DNA of 64,000 bases. Origin: Nocardioides sp. GY 10113. GTDB lineage: Bacteria; Actinomycetota; Actinomycetes; Propionibacteriales; Nocardioidaceae. A program made the position numbers and the translations under genes. Shown piece by piece: positions 1 to 9,319 of this stretch. A model generated the notes under the pieces. It had not been told where the DNA came from. It saw only the letters and a list, made by a program, of their open reading frames with translations, and did not search any database. The stretch covers positions 62,001-126,000 of the forward strand of contig NZ_STGK01000012.1 in the NCBI RefSeq assembly GCF_004919105.1, given 5' to 3'. Each line of letters begins with the position of its first letter. Position 1 is the stretch's first letter.

Positions 1-205
1 CGGGGCCGGCGGCCAGGACGTTGCGGACCTTCTTGCTGCCGGCGCTGCTGATCACGCGCGCGATGCCGGCGTCGGGGTCGAAGGTGACTCCCACCGGGAC
101 GAGGTGCGGACTGCCGTCCGGGCGGTGGGTCACCAGGAAGCAGATCCGGCGCTCCTCCCAGAAGGAGTCGCCCGTGGACTCGGGCTGCGGTGGGTCGACT
201 GCCAT
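1..205 (-). CDS. Pyridoxamine 5'-phosphate oxidase-like (PPOX/F420-type) protein, 3' end outside window
   Basis: Reading the minus strand from ATG at 205, about 68 codons are open and run off the left edge. The protein begins MAVDPPQPESTGDSFWEERR and continues through a segment containing RICFLVTHRPDGSPHLVPVG. This is the typical first beta-hairpin of the split-barrel flavin-binding PPOX family (Rv1155-like F420 or FMN reductases). A GGAGG ribosome-binding site lies about 7 bases before the ATG. The family reduces small molecules with FMN or F420; the substrate cannot be read here. Only the N-terminal part is visible, so the cofactor cannot be assigned. Confidence 0.75.
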   Translation of the reverse strand, partial: MAVDPPQPESTGDSFWEERRICFLVTHRPDGSPHLVPVGVTFDPDAGIARVISSAGSKKVRNVLAAGP

Positions 206-260
206 GGGCGGTCCTCCGATGAGATGGCGGTGGGGCGGGGTTCCCATCCTGCCCGGTGCG

Positions 261-310
261 GGGTCGTGTGCCTGACGCCTCCCTATGCCGGGCTCTCGGG
301 CACACGACCC
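261..310. promoter_or_regulatory. 12-bp perfect inverted repeat, operator or terminator
   Basis: GGGTCGTGTGCC at 261-272 is repeated as its exact reverse complement at 299-310 with a 26-base loop. It lies between the end of the ABC exporter genes (372) and the start of the PPOX gene (205), both on the minus strand. It could end the exporter transcript or act as an operator for the PPOX gene. There is no T-run, so the role is undecided. Confidence 0.5.
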
Positions 311-371
311 GATCCGGGTCGGCACGCCACCCCGCCACGACCCGGCCCAGGAGCGGGCGCCGCCCCGATCC

Positions 372-1412
372 TCACCGTCTGGCCGCGTAGATCCGCCGAA
401 CGACGTCCTCGATGTCGGGCTCCTCGATCGCCAGGTCCCGCACCTCGACCCGCTCCCCGATCGCGGCCAGCACCCGGGCGGCGGTGGTCAGCTCGGGGTC
501 GAACGACAGGCGCTGGCGCAGGCCGTTGCCCTCGCTGGCCAGGTGCCGGGTGGCGGGGATGCCGAGCAGGTCCGCGGTGGGCGAGACCAGGTCGACCACC
601 AGCACCCGTTCCGCGCCGACGGTCCGGGACAGGCCGGGCAGGTCGCCGTCGTACGCGAGCCGGCCGTGGTCGATCACCAGCACCCGGTCGCAGAGCCTCT
701 CGATGTCGCCCATGTCGTGGGTGGTCAGCAGCAGCGTGGTGCCGTGCCGGGCCCGTTCGGCGAGCAGGAACTCACGGAGCCGCTGCTTGGACAGCACGTC
801 CAGCCCGATCGTCGGCTCGTCGAGGATCACCAGCCGGGGTGAGTGCAGCAGCGCGGCGGCCACCTCGGCCCGCATCCGCTGGCCGAGCGAGAGCTGGCGC
901 ACCGGCGTGCCGAGGAAGTCGCCCATCTCCAGGTGCTCGACCAGCTCCTCGAACCGCTCCCGCTCCTCGGTGGAGGACAGGTGGTGGATCGCGGCCAGGA
1001 TCCGGAACGACTCCCGCACCGGCAGGTCCCACCACAGCTGGGAGCGCTGCCCGAAGACGACGCCGACCTCGCGGGCGAGGCGCCGGCGGTCGGGCACCGG
1101 CCGCAGGCCACAGGTGGTCACCGACCCCGCGGTCGGCACCAGGATCCCGGTGAGCATCTTGATCGTGGTCGACTTCCCGGCCCCGTTCGCGCCGATGTAG
1201 CCAACGGACTCTCCCGCGGTGATCCGGAGCGACAGGTCGTCGACGGCCGTGATCCGGCGGCGGCGCAGCCCGTCGCGCACCGAGAACTCCCGGGTCAGCC
1301 CGGCCGTCTCGACGATCGCCTCGGAGCCCGCTTCCGGTCCGCCCGTCCCGTCCATCCCCGTCATCCTCCCGCTCCGCGGCTCCGTCATCCTCCTGCTCCG
1401 CGGCTCCGTCAT
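372..1412 (-). CDS. ABC transporter ATP-binding protein (ABC-2 exporter)
   Basis: 346-residue ATPase. Walker A GANGAGKST is at about residues 74-82, the signature LSLGQ at 174-178, and Walker B LVILDEP at 194-200 followed by the D-loop. It energises the two membrane proteins encoded just upstream (1409-2260 and 2253-3059). The ATG at 1412 overlaps the upstream stop as ATGA, indicating translational coupling. A later ATG at 1355 (MDGTGG...) has a better-spaced GGGAGG and would remove a repetitive N-terminus (MTEPRSRR, MTEPRSGR). That N-terminus arises from a 24-bp tandem repeat. The exported substrate is unknown. Confidence 0.85.
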   Translation of the reverse strand: MTEPRSRRMTEPRSGRMTGMDGTGGPEAGSEAIVETAGLTREFSVRDGLRRRRITAVDDLSLRITAGESVGYIGANGAGKSTTIKMLTGILVPTAGSVTTCGLRPVPDRRRLAREVGVVFGQRSQLWWDLPVRESFRILAAIHHLSSTEERERFEELVEHLEMGDFLGTPVRQLSLGQRMRAEVAAALLHSPRLVILDEPTIGLDVLSKQRLREFLLAERARHGTTLLLTTHDMGDIERLCDRVLVIDHGRLAYDGDLPGLSRTVGAERVLVVDLVSPTADLLGIPATRHLASEGNGLRQRLSFDPELTTAARVLAAIGERVEVRDLAIEEPDIEDVVRRIYAARR

Positions 1413-1427
1413 CCTCCTGCTCCGCGG
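1360..1427. repeat. 24-bp tandem repeat (2.8 copies) across the permease/ATPase junction
   Basis: Two full and one partial copy of a 24-bp unit (starting GTCATCCTCC on the plus strand) occupy 1360-1427. The unit is in frame with the ATPase and encodes MTEPRSRR/MTEPRSGR. On the minus strand each copy contains AGGAGG directly abutting ATGAC, so the repeat multiplies start-like signals around the permease stop codon at 1409-1411. Confidence 0.8.
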
Positions 1428-2260
1428 TAGTGCCGCACGCCGGCCCGCCAGAACAGCAGCGCCATCGCCCACGCCCAGACCGCGGCCAGCGGCGCGCACC
1501 AGCCCAGCCACGACGGCATCCACTCCGGGCCGGGCAGCCCCAGCAGGGTGACCACCGGCAGGAAGCCGGTGAACGCCATCGGGAACAGGAAGCCGAAGAG
1601 CACCACGAGCGGCTTCGACCAGACCGAGGCGGGCTGTGTGGCGGCGTACCGGCCCCCGTAGACGAACGCGTTGGTCGCCTCCGCGCCGTCGACGAGGAAG
1701 AACTGGCATCCCGCCGCCCAGACGAAGAGCGCGCAGAACGTCGCGTAGGCGCTGACCAGGGCCAGCGCCACCAGCAGCACGTGCGCCGGCGTCCAGTCGA
1801 CGTCGTTGACGGCGAACCCGGCGACCAGCGCGATCAGTCCCACCGCCGCGCGGGCGAGCCGGCGCAGGCTGATGTCGGAGGTCACCAGCTGCAGCAGCAG
1901 CGGCTGCGGACGCAGGTAGAAGACGTCGAGCGTGCCCGCCCGCAGGTACGTCGGCAGGTTGTCGCAGTGACCGAAGGAGAGGTCGGCCAGGGAGAAGCAG
2001 AGGTCGGCGATGCCGAACACCAGCAGCATCTGGTGGAACTCCAGGCCGCCGAGGCTGACCACGTTGTGGAAGATCACCCAGACCTCGGCCAGCTCGATGA
2101 TCCCGACCAGCAGCGAGCTGGCCAGGTCGGTCGCGAAGTTGGCGCGGTAGGTGCGCTGCGAGCGGATCCGGGAGCCGAGCACCGCGCGGTAGGGGCGCAG
2201 CCGCTCGGCGAGCGTGCCCGCCGAGCCGGGGGAGCCGGGGGAGCCGGGGACGTCAGCCAC
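1409..2260 (-). CDS. ABC-2 type permease (DUF990-like), second subunit
   Basis: 283-residue membrane protein with about six hydrophobic segments, for example those containing LLVGIIELAEVWVIFHNVV and FAVNDVDWTPAHVLLVALAL. It resembles the DUF990/ABC2_membrane_6 permeases that pair with the neighbouring ATPase and a sister permease. The start at 2260 overlaps the end of the upstream permease gene by 8 bases, and its stop overlaps the ATPase ATG. The three genes therefore form one tight operon. The Pro/Gly/Ser-rich N-terminus (PGSPGSPGSAG) is low complexity. Confidence 0.8.
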   Translation of the reverse strand: MADVPGSPGSPGSAGTLAERLRPYRAVLGSRIRSQRTYRANFATDLASSLLVGIIELAEVWVIFHNVVSLGGLEFHQMLLVFGIADLCFSLADLSFGHCDNLPTYLRAGTLDVFYLRPQPLLLQLVTSDISLRRLARAAVGLIALVAGFAVNDVDWTPAHVLLVALALVSAYATFCALFVWAAGCQFFLVDGAEATNAFVYGGRYAATQPASVWSKPLVVLFGFLFPMAFTGFLPVVTLLGLPGPEWMPSWLGWCAPLAAVWAWAMALLFWRAGVRHYRGAGG

Positions 2261-3059
2261 CCTGCACCTCCAGCCGCCGTCGCCCGCCTCGGGTGAGCGC
2301 CTGCCCGACGGCCGCGATCACGATCAGCCAGCCGACCTGCGCGGCGACCAGCCCGAGCGCGTCGAGGCCGGTGGCCCGCCCGGAGAGGACGTCGACGGGA
2401 TACATCATCATCGCCGGGAACGGCGTCGCCTGGGCCAGCGCCTGGAGCCAGGCGGGGAACAGGTAGATCGGCACGAAGAGCCCGGCGAGGAAGCCGGAGA
2501 CGACCATGTAGAAGACCTGCGCGCCGCGGGTCTCCACCAGCCAGAACCCGGAGACGCCGACCAGGTAGACCGTCGCCGCCGAGACCACGATCCCGAGCAG
2601 CAGGCTCACCGCCCCGAGCAGGTACGCCGCCAGGCTGGGCGGCGCGGCCATGCCGACCACGAGCGCGCCGATCAGCACGGACGGGATCCCGCGGGGGATG
2701 AGCGCGAAGAGCGACTGGCCGACCTCGGTGACGACCGCCGCGGCGTGCACGTCGACGGGGCGGAGGAAGTCGACGGCGACCTGGCCGCCCTTGATCCGCT
2801 CGGCGAGGTCGGAGCGGCCGAACAGGTTGACCGACCCCAGCAGCCCCTGCGAGAGCCAGACGTAGGTGCTCATCATCGCGGCGTCGTACCCGGCGAGCTC
2901 GCCGCCGGCGGCCTCGACCGTGGCGAGCAGCACGGCGACCTTGAGCAGGCCGAAGGTGACGTTGGCGACCAGGCCGCCGAGGGCGGCGAGGCGGTAGGTG
3001 GACTGGCGCCGGAAGCCGGCGACGAGGATCCGCCAGTAGACCCGGGTCGTGGCGCGCAT
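2253..3059 (-). CDS. ABC-2 type permease (DUF990-like), first subunit
   Basis: 268 residues beginning MRATTRVYWRILVAGFRRQ, a cytoplasmic amphipathic start typical of this family. About six membrane segments follow, including the one around LGAVSLLLGIVVSAATVYLV. It is the first gene of the exporter operon and is followed with overlap by the second permease and the ATPase. Such three-gene sets export lipids, drugs or peptides; nothing here fixes the substrate. It is transcribed away from acnA, so the 247-base region 3060-3306 holds both promoters. Confidence 0.8.
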   Translation of the reverse strand: MRATTRVYWRILVAGFRRQSTYRLAALGGLVANVTFGLLKVAVLLATVEAAGGELAGYDAAMMSTYVWLSQGLLGSVNLFGRSDLAERIKGGQVAVDFLRPVDVHAAAVVTEVGQSLFALIPRGIPSVLIGALVVGMAAPPSLAAYLLGAVSLLLGIVVSAATVYLVGVSGFWLVETRGAQVFYMVVSGFLAGLFVPIYLFPAWLQALAQATPFPAMMMYPVDVLSGRATGLDALGLVAAQVGWLIVIAAVGQALTRGGRRRLEVQGG

Positions 3060-3137
3060 CGACGGCGACGCTACCGGAGCGGCGCCCGGTCGGAGCGGCA
3101 GTCGAGGGGTGGTGTTGGCCCGACCTCCACGGTGATG

Positions 3138-3155
3138 TATCTTGATATCAAGATA
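3138..3155. promoter_or_regulatory. 18-bp perfect palindrome upstream of acnA
   Basis: TATCTTGATATCAAGATA is a perfect palindrome 151 bases before the aconitase start and 78 bases before the divergent exporter start. It is strikingly AT-rich in this genome. Its position suggests an operator, perhaps for a TCA-cycle regulator of the AcnR kind known to control aconitase in corynebacteria. The binding protein is inference. Confidence 0.65.
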
Positions 3156-3306
3156 TTCCGGGTCCGAGCCGCTCGCGAGTCGCTCTCGACGGTTAGGTCT
3201 GCCTCACTACCGGCGCGGTTGCCGGCGGCGGCAGGATGGTCGGAGGCGAGGCGGACCGGCCCCGGGAGAACCTCGAGCCGGATCAACGAATCAGGACGGA
3301 GACGCG

Positions 3307-5982
<2,676 letters not shown>

Positions 5983-6024
5983 TCCGGGCTGATCCGCCCG
6001 GTTCGGCCGACCGCGGACGCGGTA

Positions 6025-6060
6025 CGACGGCCCGTCACCCCTCGGGGTGGCGGGCCGTCG
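6025..6060 (+). terminator. Strong GC hairpin after acnA
   Basis: The arms 6025-6041 and 6044-6060 pair over 17 positions, with a single G:U pair as the only departure from Watson-Crick. The innermost bases must form the loop. There is no U-tract, as is usual for actinobacterial terminators. It lies 43 bases after the acnA stop. Confidence 0.85.
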
Positions 6061-6125
6061 CGCTTCCCGGCGTGGATCCGTCGTGCCTCCCACGATCCGG
6101 GCGGCCCGATCGGCAGGATGTCCCG

Positions 6126-6830
6126 GTGATCACCCGCTCCCGCCGCCCCCGTCCCGCCGTCCTGGCCGCCGCGGCACTCGGCGCCGTCCTCGCGGGCGGG
6201 CTCGTCACGGGTTGCGACGCCGCCGAGAAGCCGGTCGCCACCCCGGTGCCCGCCGAGGCCGGCAGCTCGCCCGCCGCAGCGGCGCCGCAGACCACCCCCG
6301 CCGCTCAGGAGACCTCCTCGGCCGCGGCGGAGGAGGCCAGCACGGCGACACCGGGGGACGCGGGGCCGTCGACCGCAGCCCCGGCGTCGGCTGGCGCCGG
6401 ATCGGGCAAGCCGGTCGTCGACCGTCCGACGACGTACGCGGAGGCCGAGGCCGAGATCACGGACCAGGTGACCTCCGGCGCGAGTGTGAAGGCCGTCGCC
6501 CGCTTCTCCACCCCCGGCGACGCGATCTACTGCCTGTTCGACGGCTTCGTCGCCTGCGAGCTGCGCGTCGGCGCGATCGCCGACCCCGACATCTGCGCCA
6601 ACGCGCTCGGCGACGCGGTCGGCCGGATCGAGTTCACCGACCAGGGTGCCCTGCCGCAGTGCAACACCGACACCATCCGTGAGCCGGGCGCGACGACCAT
6701 CGCCCCGCCCGCCGTGGTCACCGCCGGCGCCGTCACCTGCGCCGTCGAGAAGATCGGCGTGACCTGCGTCGACGAGTCGACCCGCACCGGGTTCTTCCTG
6801 GCGCCGGGGGACTACGCGACCTTCAGCTGA
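6126..6830 (+). CDS. Secreted lipoprotein with a cysteine-containing C-terminal domain
   Basis: 234 residues. The N-terminus is a lipoprotein signal: basic RSRRPR, a hydrophobic stretch, then the lipobox LVTGC. An Ala/Thr/Pro/Ser-rich linker of about 70 residues follows. The C-terminal domain carries several paired Cys (FSTPGDAIYCLFDGFVACEL and later ICAN, QCNTD, VTCAV, VTCVD) and resembles the DUF6636-type extracellular domain. GTG 6126 has AGGAT about 7 bases upstream and gives a proper signal peptide. The function is unknown; it is presumably anchored outside the membrane. Confidence 0.7.
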   Translation: MITRSRRPRPAVLAAAALGAVLAGGLVTGCDAAEKPVATPVPAEAGSSPAAAAPQTTPAAQETSSAAAEEASTATPGDAGPSTAAPASAGAGSGKPVVDRPTTYAEAEAEITDQVTSGASVKAVARFSTPGDAIYCLFDGFVACELRVGAIADPDICANALGDAVGRIEFTDQGALPQCNTDTIREPGATTIAPPAVVTAGAVTCAVEKIGVTCVDESTRTGFFLAPGDYATFS

Positions 6831-6885
6831 GCACTGGTCCGAGCCTTCCCCCGGGCCTGCCGCCGCGCCGGCTAGCGTGGGCGCC

Positions 6886-7039
6886 ATGATCGCCGCCTTC
6901 AGCATCGCCCCGACCGGAGCCGCCGCCGACGAGAGCGGGAGCGTGGCCGAGGCCGTCGCCGCGGCCGTCCGCGTGGTGCGCGAGTCCGGGCTGCCCAACG
7001 AGACCAACGCGATGTTCACGAACGTCGAGGGGGAGTGGG
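6886..7039 (+). pseudogene. 5' part of an interrupted thiamine-binding (MTH1187/DUF77-type) gene
   Basis: Encodes MIAAFSIAPTGAAADESGSV up to TNVEGEW, the first half of a DUF77/MTH1187-family protein (small thiamine-binding-type ACT-like fold). The frame then enters phage DNA at 7040 and stops at 7104 after an unrelated tail. The missing half resumes at 9161. Joining 6886-7039 to 9168-9319 gives an uninterrupted 102-codon frame, which shows a clean insertion. A TAGCGT hexamer lies 7 bases before the ATG with no ribosome-binding site, so the gene was probably leaderless. Confidence 0.9.
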
Positions 7040-7062
7040 CTGAGGCGCGACCATGTGGGTAT
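7033..7062. other. attL of the prophage remnant
   Basis: Core GAGTGGG (7033-7039) is followed by the phage arm TGAGGC (7041-7046), CCATG (7051-7055) and GGGTA (7057-7061). The same blocks appear, inverted and at the same spacing, just left of the right-hand core at 9161. The arm overlaps the start of the integrase gene. Confidence 0.8.
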
Positions 7063-7192
7063 GGGAACAGCAGGACGGGCCGCGATCTACGCCCGCATCA
7101 GTAGGGACGACCGGCACGATTCAGACGGGGTGACGGCGCAGCAGAAGCGATGCCGCGACCTAGCCGACCGCCTCGGGCTGGAGGTCGTCGAG
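7061..7192 (+). pseudogene. Serine recombinase (integrase) N-terminal fragment
   Basis: 44 codons beginning MGTAGRAAIYARISRDDRHD. RAAIYARIS is the start of the serine-recombinase catalytic domain, with the Ser of ARIS as the expected nucleophile. QQKRCRDLADRLG matches the following helix. After VVE the frame continues into capsid DNA in the wrong frame, so the rest of the catalytic domain, the zinc ribbon and the C-terminal domains are gone. It sits directly at attL, the usual place for a phage integrase. Confidence 0.85.
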
Positions 7193-8010
7193 ACCCGTTC
7201 GCGGACTCGCTCACTCGTTACGACACCGGCAACAGTCGCGCCGTGTTCGGTGTCATCGACTCCCTCACCGGGGCCGCCTGGATCAACGAGGCCGACGCGA
7301 AGCCCGACGTGTCCGCGTCCGTGTCGTCCTACGTCGCTGTCGCCCAGGAACTGGCGGGCATCCCGCTGGTGTCCGAGCGGGCGGTGCGTGACACGAAGGT
7401 GAACCTGCTCGCCGAGGTGCAGCGGGTGCTGCGTCTCTACTTCGGGCGCGTGCTCGACGACGGGCTGCTGCACGGCAACGGCACCGCGCCGAACCCGACG
7501 GGCGTGTTCTCGTTCGCGGAGGAGGCCACCGGGACGGACCTGTGGTCCTCGGTGCACGCCGCGAAGGCGGCCATCGTGACGGCGGGCGGTTCCCCGACGA
7601 CGGTGGCGCTGCCACCCTCGGCCATCGTCGCTGAGGAGGCCCGGCTGGACGCCCAGAACCGTCCGCTCTATGACGGGGCGCTGACCGCGTACGCGGGGCT
7701 GGAGGTGGTCGCCGTTCCGGCGATGGCCGCCGACGAGGGGCTGGTCTACGACAAGTCGGGTTGCTACCTGATCGTCGCGGAGGACTTCGTGGTGACGCCG
7801 TCGCGGGACTACGCCCCGGCGTATCAGCGTGACTCGGTGGCGCTGCGGACCAGCGGTCAGTTCACGGTGGGTGTGCCGGTGCCGGATGCTTCGATCCGGG
7901 CGCTGTCGGGGGTGCAGGGTGCCGCGTTCAGCAGCGCCTACGGTCTCGGGTACGACAGCGAGTCGGGCTCGCCTGCGACGCAGAAGGCGCCGGCCACGAG
8001 GAAGAAGTAG
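7192..8010 (+). pseudogene. Phage major capsid protein (HK97 fold), 5'-truncated
   Basis: About 272 codons are readable from the deletion junction. LLHGNGTAPNPTGVF, then SPTTVALPPSAIVAEEARLD and a C-terminal GLVYDKSGCYLIVAEDFVV-type strand are typical of HK97-like major capsid proteins. The 5' part, including the normal start, delta domain and most of the N-arm, is missing. An internal start could give a fragment, but no ribosome-binding site is evident. It ends at TAG 8008-8010, followed by a hairpin. Confidence 0.8.
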
Positions 8011-8014
8011 GCAA

Positions 8015-8075
8015 GGCCGTCCCCCGACCGTCCTCGCCGGTCGGGCGACTCGCGCCCTTCCAGTGGGGGACGGCC
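8015..8075. terminator. Hairpin after the capsid remnant
   Basis: GGCCGTCCCCC at 8015-8025 pairs perfectly with 8065-8075, with a smaller stem (GACCG/CGGTC) inside. It lies between the capsid fragment and the convergent gene at 8099-8500, so it may stop transcription from both sides. Confidence 0.7.
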
Positions 8076-8098
8076 GTAGTCCTGCGCAGTCTGTGGAG

Positions 8099-8500
8099 TC
8101 AGTCGCCTTGGGCGAGTCGTAGGAGTCGTGCCTTCGACGTCGACCACTCGGACTCCAGGAAGGTCACGGGGCCGACGCAGACAAAATCGCCGGTTTCACC
8201 GTCGAGTTGAACTTGCATCTGCGTCTTTGTTGCACTCGGCACCTGGTCCTGAACGACTGCCCAGGCTTGCGGCATCATCCACTCGAAGATCGCTTCCATC
8301 GACGCGGTTTCGAGGGTGCGCGGGTCCTCGACAAGGAGGAGCTTCGTGTACCCGGAGTACCAGGTGCGCCCTCTTGCCCCCTGATCCAGCGTGAAGATGA
8401 CGGGCCCGGAAGGAGCGAACTTGAACCGCAAGATCATCTGCGCGGAGACCGGCGTCTCTTTGTTGATTACGGCTGCTCTCTTGTTACCGAACCAACCCAT
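8099..8500 (-). CDS. Hypothetical protein of the prophage remnant
   Basis: 133 residues starting MGWFGNKRAAVINKETPVSA. A good AGAGGAG ribosome-binding site lies 8 bases before ATG 8500, and there is no signal peptide or membrane segment. The sequence is acidic, and a central Trp/aromatic-rich part (WYSGYTKLLL, FEWMMPQAWAVV) suggests a compact folded protein. I do not recognise the family. Its base composition is lower in GC than the host genes, and it is the only intact non-DUF77 gene in the element. Such survivors in phage remnants are often accessory (moron) genes; that is inference. Confidence 0.6.
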   Translation of the reverse strand: MGWFGNKRAAVINKETPVSAQMILRFKFAPSGPVIFTLDQGARGRTWYSGYTKLLLVEDPRTLETASMEAIFEWMMPQAWAVVQDQVPSATKTQMQVQLDGETGDFVCVGPVTFLESEWSTSKARLLRLAQGD

Positions 8501-8661
8501 GAGACTCGCTCCTCTTGCTTGCCCTCCGTGGCTGCCGCGCGGATGCGAGGCCAGGAGTTGCTAGATGCAACTGGGCCCGGATGATGACAGGACGAACCGC
8601 CGGGGGGCTGCTGAACCGTTCATTCTTTACTGTCCGGCGAGGCATCGACCCCTGACGTCGG

Positions 8662-8679
8662 TATCTCGACGCCGAGATA
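8662..8679. promoter_or_regulatory. Inverted repeat upstream of the phage-carried DUF77 gene
   Basis: TATCTCG (8662-8668) and CGAGATA (8673-8679) flank a 4-base centre. It lies in the 289-base gene-free stretch 8501-8789, about 110 bases before the DUF77 copy. It may be an operator of the former phage. Nothing else is recognisable in that stretch apart from the -10-like TACGGT just before ATG 8790. Confidence 0.45.
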
Positions 8680-8789
8680 ACTGCGGGGCCGGAAATTTCG
8701 CTGGCCGGGGGTTCCTTGTGTGGGCTGGGCCGCAGGGGCCTCCCCACCCTTCCGCAGGAGTGCGCGCGCCTTCCCCTACGGTGTGGCAC

Positions 8790-9107
8790 ATGCTGGTCGC
8801 CTTCTCCATCTCGCCCATGTCCTCCGACGGCAGCGGCTCAGTGACCGACGCTGTAGCGCGGGCTGTGCAGGTTGTCCGCGAGTCCGGCCTGCCCTGCGAG
8901 ACGAACGCGATGTTCACGAATGTCGAGGGCGAATGGGACGAGGTCCTCGCGGTGGTGAAGCGGGCTGTGGACGCAGTCGCTGAGGTGTCTCCGCGGGTCG
9001 GCCTGGTGCTGAAGGCGGACATCCGGCCCGGCTACGAAGGCCAGATGTCGGCGAAGGTGGAGCGGATCGAGGCGGCGCTGTCCGCGGACGGCGGTGCGGC
9101 GGAATGA
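8790..9107 (+). CDS. Thiamine-binding (MTH1187/DUF77-type) protein, phage-carried complete copy
   Basis: 105 residues, MLVAFSISPMSSDGSGSVTD through NAMFTNVEGEWDEV to KADIRPGYEGQMSAKVERIE. It is a complete member of the family whose host copy is split around the element, and the two are closely similar along their whole length. These proteins form ACT-like dimers or tetramers that bind thiamine or related metabolites. The start is supported by TACGGT 7 bases upstream, the same leaderless arrangement as the broken host gene. It lies just inside the right end and reads toward the downstream lipoprotein gene, so it replaces the lost host function. Confidence 0.8.
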   Translation: MLVAFSISPMSSDGSGSVTDAVARAVQVVRESGLPCETNAMFTNVEGEWDEVLAVVKRAVDAVAEVSPRVGLVLKADIRPGYEGQMSAKVERIEAALSADGGAAE

Positions 9108-9138
9108 GTGCTCTGACCTGCGAGCCTGTTCAGCGCCA

Positions 9139-9167
9139 CTACCCCCATGGATTTGCCTCAGAGTGGG
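9139..9167. other. attR of the prophage remnant
   Basis: Core GAGTGGG at 9161-9167 is preceded by GCCTCA (9155-9160), CATGG (9146-9150) and TACCC (9140-9144). These are the mirror images of the attL arm blocks at matching distances. Together the arms reconstruct a palindromic attP of the kind serine integrases use. Confidence 0.8.
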
Positions 9168-9319
9168 ACGAGGTGATGGCGGTGGTCAAGGCCGCCGTCG
9201 ACGCCGTCGCCGCGGTCTCGCCGCGGGTGTCGCTGGTGCTCAAGGCCGACATCCGGCCCGGCTACACCGGGCAGCTGACAGCGAAGGTCGAGCGGATCGA
9301 AGCAGCGCTGTCCGAGTGA
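9161..9319 (+). pseudogene. 3' part of the interrupted DUF77 gene
   Basis: Encodes EWDEVMAVVKAAVDAVAAVS through RPGYTGQLTAKVERIEAALSE and stops at TGA 9317-9319. It is the exact continuation of the fragment ending at 7039. The stop overlaps the GTG of the next gene, so the intact gene was once translationally coupled to the lipoprotein gene. An ATG at 9104 could still give a chimeric 71-residue product. Confidence 0.9.

Larger units (their letters stand above)
7040..9160. mobile_element. Decayed serine-integrase prophage remnant, 2.1 kb
   Basis: Bounded by direct copies of GAGTGGG at 7033 and 9161 inside the split DUF77 gene. It contains, in order, an integrase 5' fragment, a capsid gene 3' part, an orphan minus-strand gene and a complete replacement DUF77 gene. 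The 8100-8700 part is visibly lower in GC and uses codons such as TTG and ATT that are rare nearby. A large internal deletion joined the integrase to the capsid gene near 7192, so the element cannot move by itself. Confidence 0.85.

Noticed and set aside
7055..7402. 115-codon open frame across the integrase/capsid junction
   Set aside because: Only the first 44 codons are integrase; the rest reads capsid DNA in the wrong frame, so this is a deletion artefact.
7033..9167. tRNA-gene attachment site for the prophage
   Set aside because: No tRNA cloverleaf is present at either end; integration was into the DUF77 coding sequence.
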